A DNA stretch of 64,000 bases from Pseudonocardia terrae (lineage in GTDB: Bacteria; Actinomycetota; Actinomycetes; Mycobacteriales; Pseudonocardiaceae). Position 1 is the first letter of the stretch, and each line of letters opens with the position of its first letter. The stretch lies in contig NZ_JAJTTE010000027.1 of NCBI RefSeq assembly GCF_021343995.1, positions 1 through 64,000 on the forward strand. The letters are read 5' to 3'. This document shows positions 24,682 to 31,969 of the stretch, piece by piece. The position numbers and the translations under genes are program-made. The notes under the pieces were generated by a model. The model was not told where the DNA came from. It ran no database searches and worked only from the letters and a program-made list of their open reading frames with translations.

Positions 24682-25443
24682 ATGACCGACCTGCTCCACA
24701 CCCGGACGGACGGACCCGAGGACGGGCCCGTGCTCGTGATGCTCGGCTCGCTGGGCAGCACGCTCGACATGTGGGAGCCGAACCTCCCGGCCCTCGCCGG
24801 GCGGTTCCGGGTGATCCGCATGGACCACCTCGGGCACGGCGCCTCACCCGTCCCGCCCGGCCCGTACACGATGGCGACGCTGGCCGAGGCCGTCCTGGCC
24901 ACGCTGGACTCGCTCGGCGTCGACCGCGTGCACTGGTGCGGCCTCTCGCTCGGCGGGATGGTCGGGATGTACCTCGGCTCCGAGCACCCGGACCGCATCG
25001 CGCGCCTCGCGCTGTGCTGCACCTCCGCGGCCTTCCCGGACCCTTCGATCTGGCGCCAGCGCATCGAGGCCGTGGAAGCCGGTGGCACGACGGGCATCGC
25101 GCCGGGCGTCGTCGAGAAGTGGTTCACGGAGGACTGGGCGGAGAAGCACCTGGAGGTCGTCGAGCGGGCGGTCGGGTGGGTCTCCGACACCCCCGACGAC
25201 GGCTACATCGCCTGCTGCGAGGCCATCGAGGTGTGGGACCACCGCGACCGGCTGGCCGCCGTGACGGCGCCGACGCTCGTGATCGCGGGGGACGAGGACA
25301 AGCCGACGCCCGTCGAGCCGCACGCCCGCACGATCGCCGAGGGCATCCCGGGGGCGCGGCTGGAGGTGCTGCGCGGCGGGCACCTGGCGACGATGCAGAG
25401 CGCGGAGGAGACGAACCGCCTCCTCCTGGAACACCTGACCTGA
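24682..25443 (+). CDS. Alpha/beta hydrolase, 3-oxoadipate enol-lactonase (PcaD)-like
   Basis: A 253-residue alpha/beta hydrolase resembling PcaD, which opens 3-oxoadipate enol-lactone in the beta-ketoadipate pathway. The triad is complete: Ser in WCGLSLGGMVGMYLG near residue 95, Asp in VIAGDEDKPTPVEPH near residue 200 and His in LRGGHLATMQSAE near residue 235. The MWEPNLPAL and GHGASP segments are PcaD-like. It follows a CoA-transferase-like pair by 14 bp, a pairing reminiscent of beta-ketoadipate pathway genes (PcaD with PcaI/PcaJ), although those subunits are only distantly similar. Substrate not proven. Confidence 0.82.
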   Translation: MTDLLHTRTDGPEDGPVLVMLGSLGSTLDMWEPNLPALAGRFRVIRMDHLGHGASPVPPGPYTMATLAEAVLATLDSLGVDRVHWCGLSLGGMVGMYLGSEHPDRIARLALCCTSAAFPDPSIWRQRIEAVEAGGTTGIAPGVVEKWFTEDWAEKHLEVVERAVGWVSDTPDDGYIACCEAIEVWDHRDRLAAVTAPTLVIAGDEDKPTPVEPHARTIAEGIPGARLEVLRGGHLATMQSAEETNRLLLEHLT

Positions 25444-25457
25444 GCCGACCCGATCTC

Positions 25458-25518
25458 AGGAGACCGCTGAAGAACCCCGGCCAACTGCGCGACGACCGGG
25501 GTTCTTCAGCGGTCTCCT
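25458..25518. terminator. Bidirectional terminator: perfect 23-bp inverted repeat
   Basis: A 23-bp arm at 25458-25480 is perfectly complementary to 25496-25518 across a 15-nt loop. It lies in the convergent gap between the lactonase-like gene and the DUF3040 gene, and its right arm contains the first bases of the DUF3040 stop codon region. No long U-tract is present. Confidence 0.85.
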
Positions 25519-25852
25519 ACGGCGTGTCCGGCCGCGCCCGCTGGGGCGCGGTCAGGGCCAGGCCGAGCGCGGCCATGGCCATGAGGATCCCGGCGACGAC
25601 GATGGGCACCGCGGCCGCCGCACCACCGAGCACCAGAAGCAGCAGGCCGCCGCCGAGCAGGATCGTGGGCACGAGGCCCGCGGCGTGCACCGAGCGGCGG
25701 CCCGCGGAGCGGGCGGTGCGGGTCGCCGTGGCCGGCCGGAGCCGGCGCACCTTGCGGCCGAGCGCGCTGCACCGCGCCACGAACAGCGGATCGCCGGACA
25801 TGAGGCCCTGCTCGATCAGGGCGAACTGGCTGCGCTCGCGGTCGCTGAGCAT
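25517..25852 (-). CDS. DUF3040 family small membrane protein
   Basis: A 111-residue protein starting with MLSDRERSQFALIEQGL, the DUF3040 hallmark, followed by a basic segment and two hydrophobic helices (VPTILLGGGLLLLVLGG and VPIVVAGILMAMAAL) that should form a membrane hairpin. The frame is open upstream to 26062, but the family start at 25852 is clear. Function unknown; the family is confined to actinobacteria. Confidence 0.85.
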   Translation of the reverse strand: MLSDRERSQFALIEQGLMSGDPLFVARCSALGRKVRRLRPATATRTARSAGRRSVHAAGLVPTILLGGGLLLLVLGGAAAAVPIVVAGILMAMAALGLALTAPQRARPDTP

Positions 25853-26047
25853 CGGTCGGGATACCCCCGGGTTCACGAAGGCCTGGTTGGGGAACGGGCG
25901 TCCCGCTCGTCGTCGATCCGGGTGCACCACGAACGAGTGTATGTGACCGAATCGTGACCTTGGACCGAGGTGTGACGGGACCCCGGATGTGATCGTCGTC
26001 GCGTGGTGAGGGGACCCTTCCCCTTTGCATGCACGATCACGCATAGG

Positions 26048-26053
26048 TAGCGT
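26048..26053 (+). promoter_or_regulatory. -10 element of the CDF transporter gene, leaderless
   Basis: TAGCGT ends 7 nt before the ATG at 26061. Confidence 0.45.
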
Positions 26054-26060
26054 GCGCCGC

Positions 26061-26987
26061 ATGGGAACGGGTCACGGACACGGGCACGGCCACGGTGCCG
26101 GCGGGGCGGGGGGCGACCGCCGCCGGCTGGTCGTCGCCCTGCTCGTGACCCTGGCCTGTGCCGTCCTCGGCGCCGTCGGCGCCCTGCTGACCGGCTCGCT
26201 CGCGCTGCTCGCCGACCTCGGCCACCTGCTCACCGACGCCGGGGCGCTCGCCGCCGCGGCCGTCGCGTCCGTGCTCGCGACGAAACCGGCCTGCCACCAC
26301 CGGACCTTCGGCCTGGGCCGCGTCGAGGTGCTGGTGGCCGGGCTCAACGCCGTGGCGCTGGTCGCGGTGGTCGTGTGGGTGGCGGTGGAGGGCGTGACCC
26401 GGCTTTTCGCGCCGGCCGAGATCCCCGGCCTGCCGCTGCTGGTCATCGGTGCGGCCGGGCTCGTCGGGAACGTCGTGTCGCTGGTGGTGCTCGCCGGTGG
26501 CAACCGCGGCAACATGAACCTGCGCGGGGCGATGCTGCACGTCCTGGGGGACGCGCTGGGCTCGGTCGGCGTGATGGTCGCGGCGGTCGTGCTCGTCACC
26601 ACGGGCTGGCCCTACGCCGACACCCTGGCCTCGCTGCTCATCGCCCTGTTGATCCTGCCCCGGGCGATCGGCCTGCTCCGCGAGGTCTGGCACGTGCTGC
26701 TCGAGGGCACGCCGCCGGGGATCGACGTCGCCGAGGTCCGCTCCACGCTGCTCGCCGTGCCCGGCGTGGCCGACGTGCACGACCTCCATGTGTGGGCGAT
26801 CAACGACCGCACGCCGTCCATGTCCGCGCACCTCGTGGTCACCGAGGAGGCCGAGGACGCGACGGGCTGCGGGGCGACGGTGCTGGACCGCGCCGGTACC
26901 GCCCTGCGCGACGGCTTCGGCCTCGGCCACAGCACCCTGCAGCTGGAGCGCCGCGCCCACGTGGGGCACGAGCACACCTGCCACTGA
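26061..26987 (+). CDS. Cation diffusion facilitator (zinc/cobalt exporter, CzcD-like)
   Basis: A 308-residue CDF antiporter that would export Zn2+ or Co2+ in exchange for protons. A His/Gly-rich N-terminus (alternating GHGHGH) and a C-terminal GHEHTCH are metal-binding tails. The six-helix domain contains LADLGHLLTDAG in TM2 and HVLGDALGSVG in TM5, the HxxxD-type transport site. A cytoplasmic ferredoxin-like domain follows, with VADVHDLHVWAI. ATG at 26061 sits behind a leaderless promoter; 36 upstream in-frame bases are probably not translated. Repeat array B begins at its stop codon. Confidence 0.93.
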   Translation: MGTGHGHGHGHGAGGAGGDRRRLVVALLVTLACAVLGAVGALLTGSLALLADLGHLLTDAGALAAAAVASVLATKPACHHRTFGLGRVEVLVAGLNAVALVAVVVWVAVEGVTRLFAPAEIPGLPLLVIGAAGLVGNVVSLVVLAGGNRGNMNLRGAMLHVLGDALGSVGVMVAAVVLVTTGWPYADTLASLLIALLILPRAIGLLREVWHVLLEGTPPGIDVAEVRSTLLAVPGVADVHDLHVWAINDRTPSMSAHLVVTEEAEDATGCGATVLDRAGTALRDGFGLGHSTLQLERRAHVGHEHTCH

Positions 26988-26989
26988 CC

Positions 26990-27093
26990 GACGTACGGAG
27001 CCACGACACATCTCTCCGGGGCCTCAGGGATGCGTTATGGATCCACAACGCACCTGTCGGCGACTTCAGGAGTGCGTTGCGGAGCCACGGCGC
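26990..27093. repeat. Array B: three palindromic units at a 42-bp period
   Basis: Copies of the same 20-bp palindrome as array A start at 26990 (diverged), 27032 (GCGTTATGGATCCACAACGC) and 27074 (GCGTTGCGGAGCCACGGCGC), each 42 bp apart. The spacers share a CTCAGG/TTCAGG motif. The array occupies nearly the entire 119-bp gap between the CDF gene and the convergent dnaB. Confidence 0.85.
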
Positions 27094-27106
27094 TCCGGGG
27101 GCGGTC

Positions 27107-28528
27107 TCAGCCGTGGGCGAGGTCGGCGAAGCGGCTGTAGTGCAGCTGGTGGGCCACGGTGATGGTGTTGGTGGGGCCGTTACGGTGCTTGGCCAGGATC
27201 AGGTCCGCCTCCCCGGCGCGGGGGTCGTCCCGCTCGAACGCATCCGGCCGGTGCAGCAGGATCACCATGTCCGCGTCCTGCTCGATCGAGCCGGACTCAC
27301 GCAGGTCGGAGATCATCGGCCGCTTGTCCGTGCGCTGCTCGGGACCACGGTTGAGCTGCGAGATCGCCACCACCGGCACCTCGAGCTCCTTGGCCAGCAG
27401 CTTGATCTGCCGGGAGAACTCCGACACCTCCTGCTGGCGGGACTCGACCTTGCGGCCCGAGGTCATCAGCTGCAGATAGTCCAGGATGATCAGCTTCAGG
27501 TCGTTGCGCTGCTTGAGCCGCCGCGCCTTGGCCCGGATCTCCATCAGCGTGAGGTTCGGCGAGTCGTCGATGAACAGCGGCGCCTCGGAGATCTCCGACA
27601 TCCGCCGCGCCATCCGCGTCCAGTCGTCGTCGCTCATCCGACCCGCACGCATGTCCGCCAGCCGGATCCGCGCCTCCGCCGACAACAGGCGCATCACGAT
27701 CTCGGACTTGCTCATCTCCAGCGAGAACACCGCGCTGGTCATCTGGTGCTTGATCGAGCACGACCGCGCGAAATCCAGCCCGAGCGTGGACTTGCCCAGA
27801 CCCGGCCGCGCCGCGACGACGATCATCTGGCCCGGGTGCAGCCCGTTGGTGCACGCGTCGAGATCGGCGAACCCGGTCGGCACGCCCAGCGACACCCCGC
27901 CCCGGGAGGCGATCGCGTCGATCTCGTCCATCGTCGGCTGCAGCAGCTCCTCGAGCGCGACGTAGTCCTCGCTCGTGGACCGCTCGGTGACCTCGTAGAT
28001 CGCCGCCTGCGCCCGGTCGACGACCTCCTCGACCTCCGCGCCCTCGGCCCCGTGATAGCCCAGCTGCACGATCCGCGTGCCCGCCTCGACCAGCCGCCGC
28101 AGCGTGGCCTTCTCCGCGACGATCTCGGCGTAGTACGCCGCGTTCGCCGCCGTGGGCACCGTGGCGATCAGCGTGTGCAGATACGGCGCCCCACCGAGCC
28201 GGATCAGCTCCCCGCGCCGCTGCAGCTCCGCCGACACCGTGACCGCATCCGCCGGCTCACCCCGGCCGTAGAGATCGAGGATGCAGTCGTAGACCGTCTG
28301 GTGCGCCGGCCGGTAGAAGTCGTCCGGCCGCAGCACCTCCACCACGTCCGCGATCGCGTCCTTGCTCAGCAACATCCCGCCCAGCACGGACTGCTCGGCC
28401 GTGAGGTCCTGCGGAGGCTGGCGGTCGAACGGGTTCGGGACGACCCCGCCCGCGGACTCCCCGCCCTGACGACCCTCGCCCTCGCGGACGGCTCGCGGCC
28501 GATTGGGACGGTCATCCGTCACCGCCAC
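27107..28528 (-). CDS. dnaB: Replicative DNA helicase DnaB
   Basis: A 473-residue hexameric 5'-3' helicase that unwinds DNA ahead of the replisome. The N-terminal collar domain (about 40-145) is joined by the usual linker helix to a RecA-like motor with Walker A ARPGLGKST near residue 232, Walker B LIILDYLQLM near residue 345 and the H4 motif region SQLNRGPEQR, followed by DLRESGSIEQDAD. No intein is present, unlike the dnaB of some mycobacteria. GTG at 28528 is used; GTG at 28522 is an alternative. It lies 669 bp downstream of rplI on the same strand, behind a DnaA-box cluster. Confidence 0.97.
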   Translation of the reverse strand: MAVTDDRPNRPRAVREGEGRQGGESAGGVVPNPFDRQPPQDLTAEQSVLGGMLLSKDAIADVVEVLRPDDFYRPAHQTVYDCILDLYGRGEPADAVTVSAELQRRGELIRLGGAPYLHTLIATVPTAANAAYYAEIVAEKATLRRLVEAGTRIVQLGYHGAEGAEVEEVVDRAQAAIYEVTERSTSEDYVALEELLQPTMDEIDAIASRGGVSLGVPTGFADLDACTNGLHPGQMIVVAARPGLGKSTLGLDFARSCSIKHQMTSAVFSLEMSKSEIVMRLLSAEARIRLADMRAGRMSDDDWTRMARRMSEISEAPLFIDDSPNLTLMEIRAKARRLKQRNDLKLIILDYLQLMTSGRKVESRQQEVSEFSRQIKLLAKELEVPVVAISQLNRGPEQRTDKRPMISDLRESGSIEQDADMVILLHRPDAFERDDPRAGEADLILAKHRNGPTNTITVAHQLHYSRFADLAHG

Positions 28529-28559
28529 CCGACGTCACCCCCTGTCACCACGTGGCCTC

Positions 28560-28565
28560 ATCATA
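28560..28565 (-). promoter_or_regulatory. Candidate -10 element of dnaB
   Basis: TATGAT on the minus strand about 32 bp before the dnaB start, in a locally AT-rich stretch. A -35 match is weak. Confidence 0.4.
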
Positions 28566-28752
28566 TCGAACATGAGTTCGAACCGCAGGCCCATTCGCCC
28601 GGCCGCGCGACGAGCGTGCCGACCCCGCCCGCACCCGTCCGGGGTCACGCCCTCGGGTGGCGTGCGGCGAACGGTCGGCGGGCGGGCGGCGATCGTCCAC
28701 GTGGCCCGGGCCCGTGACGGTAGGCGAGTCCGCGCCAGGGCCCAAACCGGCG

Positions 28753-28894
28753 TGTGGACAACCCTGGGGAGGGTGTGGGGACGGATCGGGGACACGGCAG
28801 GCGGGCCTCCCCACCGACCTGTGGACACCGTGGGGACAACCCCAGCTCAGCGCGCCTTTCCGCAGATCAGGACATGGGTGGCCGATGTGGACAA
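28753..28894. promoter_or_regulatory. DnaA-box cluster in the rplI-dnaB intergenic region
   Basis: Two perfect actinobacterial DnaA boxes (TGTGGACAA, complement of TTGTCCACA) lie at 28753-28761 and 28886-28894. Two one-mismatch boxes lie between them at 28820-28828 (TGTGGACAC) and 28831-28839 (TGGGGACAA). All four have the same orientation within 142 bp, and an AT-rich run (CTTTCTTTTC) follows the last box. The 669-bp gap around them (28529-29197) has no convincing gene. They could mediate DnaA control of dnaB, or titrate DnaA, or act as an origin-like element. Confidence 0.75.
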
Positions 28895-29197
28895 CTTTCT
28901 TTTCGGTCCGCCCGGCGCGTCCCGGCGCGGGCGTGTCGGACCCCGCCGATACCGGTCCACCCGGCGCATCCGGACGCTCACCGAGCGACGCGGGCGCAAC
29001 CTCTGCGTGTCGCTGCGGCGCGCCGGACGGTCGGTGTGCCGCCGCTCGCCGCAGGTGCTCGCGAGCCGACCCACGGAGATCGGCACCGAGGGCGACTTCA
29101 GTGCCGAGAACGCCGCGAGGGCGGGACCCGGTCGACTCGACCGCGATCCCGCCCTCGTGACGGAACGTGACGGACTCCGGGTCCGCCGATGCCGTTG

Positions 29198-29647
29198 TCA
29201 GGCGGCGACGACCGCCACCTGCAGCTCGGTCGTGACCTCCGGGTGCAGGCGCACCTTCACCGGGTGGGTGCCGACCGACTTGATCTGCTCGCCGATCTCG
29301 ACCGCGTGCCGGTCGAGGGCCGGACCGCCGGCGCTGCGCACGGCGTCGACGATCTGGGCCGGGGTGACCGAGCCGAACAGGCGGCCGGAGTCGCCCGCGG
29401 CCTTGGCCTTGACGGTGACCGACAGCTCCTTGAGCGAGCCGGCGACCTCCTGGGCGTGGCCCAGGTCGCGGATCTGGCGGGCCTTCTGGGCACGGCGGAT
29501 CTGCTCGACCTGCTTCTCGGCGCCGCGGGTCGCGACGATCGCGAACTGGCGCGGGAGCAGGTAGTTGCGGCCGTAGCCGTCCTTGACCTCGACGATGTCG
29601 CCGGGCGCGCCCAGGTTCGGCACGTCGGCCGTGAGGATGAGCTTCAC
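29198..29647 (-). CDS. rplI: 50S ribosomal protein L9
   Basis: A 149-residue L9. The N-terminal domain shows the MKLILTADVPNLGAPGDIVE start and the GYGRNYLLPRQFA signature; a long connecting helix (EKQVEQIRRAQKARQIRDL) leads to the C-terminal domain with GRLFGSVTPAQIVDA. It is the last gene of the rpsF-ssb-rpsR-rplI operon, 20 bp after rpsR. It binds 23S rRNA at the base of the L1 stalk. Confidence 0.98.
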   Translation of the reverse strand: MKLILTADVPNLGAPGDIVEVKDGYGRNYLLPRQFAIVATRGAEKQVEQIRRAQKARQIRDLGHAQEVAGSLKELSVTVKAKAAGDSGRLFGSVTPAQIVDAVRSAGGPALDRHAVEIGEQIKSVGTHPVKVRLHPEVTTELQVAVVAA

Positions 29648-29667
29648 GGTGCTACTCCTTCCTCGGG

Positions 29668-29904
29668 TCAGCGAGCGGTCGAGGTGTACGGCAGGAGGGC
29701 GACCTCGCGGCTGTTCTTCACCGCGACGGCGACGTCCCGCTGGTGCTGCCGGCAGTTGCCGGTCACGCGGCGGGCCCGGATCTTGCCGCGGTCGGAGATG
29801 AACTTCCGCAGCAGGCCGGTGTCCTTGTAGTCGATCTCCTGGGCCTTGTCCTTGCAGAACGCGCAGACCTTCTTCTTCGGCTTGCGCAGGACGGGCTTGG
29901 GCAT
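29668..29904 (-). CDS. rpsR: 30S ribosomal protein S18, zinc-binding type
   Basis: A 78-residue S18. The cysteines in VCAFCKDK near residue 14 and in TGNCRQHQRD near residue 50 mark the C+ (zinc-ribbon) form, which many actinobacteria carry beside a cysteine-free paralogue used under zinc limitation. The RRVTGNC and ALLPYT segments are standard. It lies between ssb (54 bp) and rplI. S18 pairs with S6 in the 30S platform. Confidence 0.97.
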   Translation of the reverse strand: MPKPVLRKPKKKVCAFCKDKAQEIDYKDTGLLRKFISDRGKIRARRVTGNCRQHQRDVAVAVKNSREVALLPYTSTAR

Positions 29905-29958
29905 TGCTGGTGCTCCTGGATGTACTGGTCCGCGCTCACGCGCGGGTGTGGATCGAGG

Positions 29959-30477
29959 TCAGAAGGGAGGCTCGTCGTCCGCGGCGGGACCACTGCCGGC
30001 CGGCGGGGCCGAGCCCCACGGGTCGTCGTAGCCGCCGCCACCCTGGCCGCCGCCACCACCACCGAAACCGCCGCCGCCACCGCCGCCACCGAAGCCGCCG
30101 CTGCCACCGCCGCGGCTGACCTTGTTGACCTTGGCCGTGGCGTAGCGCAGCGAGGGGCCGACCTCGTCGACCTCCATCTCGATGACGGTGCGCTTCTCAC
30201 CCTCGCGGGTCTCGAACGACCGCTGCCGCAGCCGGCCCTGCACGATGACGCGCGCACCGCGGGTGAGCGTCTCCGCGACGTTCTCCGCGGCCTGGCGCCA
30301 GATGTTGCACCGCAGGAACAGCGCCTCGCCGTCCTTCCACTCGCCGGACTGGCGGTCGAAGGTGCGCGGCGTGGACGCCACCGTGAAGTTGGCGACGGCC
30401 GCCCCGGAGGGGGTGAACCGCAGCTCCGGGTCGGCGGTGAGGTTGCCGACCACGGTGATCACAGTCTCGCCGGCCAT
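29959..30477 (-). CDS. ssb: Single-stranded DNA-binding protein
   Basis: A 172-residue SSB. An OB fold of about 110 residues (VITVVGNLTADPELRFTPSG at the start, WRQAAENVAETLTRGARVIV in the middle) is followed by a Gly-rich spacer and the acidic tip DDEPPF, which recruits SSB-interacting repair and replication proteins. It is embedded between rpsF and rpsR as in most bacteria, tying replication to translation gene expression. Confidence 0.97.
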   Translation of the reverse strand: MAGETVITVVGNLTADPELRFTPSGAAVANFTVASTPRTFDRQSGEWKDGEALFLRCNIWRQAAENVAETLTRGARVIVQGRLRQRSFETREGEKRTVIEMEVDEVGPSLRYATAKVNKVSRGGGSGGFGGGGGGGGFGGGGGGQGGGGYDDPWGSAPPAGSGPAADDEPPF

Positions 30478-30487
30478 GGGGGCCTCC

Positions 30488-30826
30488 TCAGCTCGCGGCG
30501 GGGGCGGGCGTGCGCGCGGGGGCGGCCTTCGCGGCCTTCTTGGGCTCCTTGCGCAGCACCTTGGTGCGCAGGACGGACTCGTTCAGACCCAGCTGACGGT
30601 CGAGCTCGGCGACGGTGGCCGGCTCGGCCTGCACCTCGAGCACCGCGTAGATGCCCTCGGCGTTCTTGGCGATCTCGTAGGCCAGGCGGCGCTTGCCCCA
30701 GACCTCGACCTTCTCCACGGAACCGCCATCGGAGCGGATGACGTTCAGGAAGGTCTCCAGCGACGGCTGCACCGTGCGCTCGTCCAGGCTCGGGTCGAGA
30801 ATGACCATGAGCTCGTAGTGACGCAT
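30488..30826 (-). CDS. rpsF: 30S ribosomal protein S6
   Basis: About 112 residues starting MRHYELMVILDPSLDE, with the S6 VEVWGKRRLAYEI strand near residue 47 and an Ala/Pro/Lys-rich tail. ATG at 30826 is chosen because the family starts there and an AGGAGG lies 12 nt upstream; a GTG at 30835 is too close to that Shine-Dalgarno. It is the first gene of the ribosomal/ssb operon and partner of S18. The region 30827-31185 between it and the divergent endonuclease gene should hold its promoter; I see nothing else there. Confidence 0.97.
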   Translation of the reverse strand: MRHYELMVILDPSLDERTVQPSLETFLNVIRSDGGSVEKVEVWGKRRLAYEIAKNAEGIYAVLEVQAEPATVAELDRQLGLNESVLRTKVLRKEPKKAAKAAPARTPAPAAS

Positions 30827-31185
30827 GAGAACCACTCACCTCCTGTGGACTGGAACGGCCGCGGCGCTTCCGCGGCAGGAGGTTCTCACCCCGCACCGAC
30901 AGAATCGGGCCGGCCCGGGAGACGGGGCTCCGGGTCCGGCTCGTCGCGGTGGCCCGGGTGGCCACCGGTCGGAGCGGTTGCACAGGAGGTTACCAGCGCG
31001 TTTCCGCCGGTCCGGCGCCGCCCCCGCGGTCGTTCACGCGGGTGAACGGTCCGCTGTGGTCCCGCCCCGGGATCCGAGGTGGGCGCGAGCGGAGGTCCCG
31101 GGCAGGGGAGGTGCCCGACCGGGCCGCCGGACCCGACCCGCCCGCGCCGGGAGTGCGGGAGTGCGGGACTGTCGGTGGGGGTCAC

Positions 31186-31191
31186 TACCCT
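31186..31191 (+). promoter_or_regulatory. -10 element of nfo, leaderless
   Basis: TACCCT ends 7 nt before the ATG at 31199. Confidence 0.5.
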
Positions 31192-31198
31192 CGTCGGC

Positions 31199-31969
31199 AT
31201 GCTCATCGGTGCCCACGTCCGCGACGACGACCCCCTCGCCGCGGCGGCCGAGCGGGGGGCGGAGATCGTGCAGTTCTTCCTCGCCGACCCGCAGGGGTGG
31301 AAGAAGCCGCAGCCGCACCCGCACGCCGAGGCGCTCGCGGGCGCGGAGGTCGCGACGGTGGTCCACTCGCCGTACGTCGTCAACGTGGCCTCGCCGAACA
31401 ACCGCATCCGCATCCCCTCGCGGAAGCTGGTGGTGCAGCACGCGGAGGGCGCGAAGGCGGTCGGCGCGATCGGGCTGGTCGTGCACGGCGGGCACGTCAC
31501 GAAGGACGAGGACCCGGCCGTCGGCGTCGACAACTGGCGCAAGTTCGTGGAGCGCCAGCAGGACGAGGGCGGCTTCGCGGTCCCGGTGTTCATCGAGAAC
31601 ACCGCGGGCGGCGACAACGCGATGGCCCGCAAGTTCGACGCGCTGGCCCGGCTGTGGGACGCGGTGGGCGAGTTCGGTGTCGGCTTCTGCCTGGACACCT
31701 GCCACGCGTTCGCGGCCGGCGAGGACCTGGTCGACGTCGTGGACCGGGCGAAGGCGATCACCGGCCGGATCGACCTGGTCCACCTGAACAACTCGCGGGA
31801 CGAGTTCGACTCCGCCCGGGACCGGCACGCGAACGTCGCCTCCGGGACCATCGAGCCCGCCGTCCTGGCCGCGGTGTGCGCCGCGGCGGACGCGCCGGTC
31901 GTGGTGGAGACCCCCGCCGAGGGCCAGGCGGCGGACATCGCGTTCCTGCGCGAGAAGCTCGGACGGTGA
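31199..31969 (+). CDS. nfo: Deoxyribonuclease IV (AP endonuclease family 2)
   Basis: A 256-residue TIM barrel of the endonuclease IV family, which cuts DNA at abasic sites. Zinc-ligand segments are visible in order: VVHSPYVVNVASP, LVVHGGHVTK, FIENTAGGDN, FCLDTCHAFAAG, LVHLNNSRDEFDSARDRHANVASG-type strand (DRHAN) and VVVETPAEG. It starts leaderlessly at 31199 and its TGA overlaps the GTG of the GT87 gene. It is slightly shorter than E. coli Nfo (285). Confidence 0.93.
   Translation: MLIGAHVRDDDPLAAAAERGAEIVQFFLADPQGWKKPQPHPHAEALAGAEVATVVHSPYVVNVASPNNRIRIPSRKLVVQHAEGAKAVGAIGLVVHGGHVTKDEDPAVGVDNWRKFVERQQDEGGFAVPVFIENTAGGDNAMARKFDALARLWDAVGEFGVGFCLDTCHAFAAGEDLVDVVDRAKAITGRIDLVHLNNSRDEFDSARDRHANVASGTIEPAVLAAVCAAADAPVVVETPAEGQAADIAFLREKLGR

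Noticed and set aside
27107..28528. Intein in dnaB
   Set aside because: The Walker A to Walker B region is continuous and of normal length.
28572..28590. tRNA T-loop-like GTTCGAACC
   Set aside because: No acceptor stem, anticodon arm or CCA-side pairing around it.
28535..28828. Small minus-strand ORFs between rplI and dnaB
   Set aside because: Arg/Pro-rich with no ribosome binding site, overlapping the DnaA boxes; best seen as non-coding.
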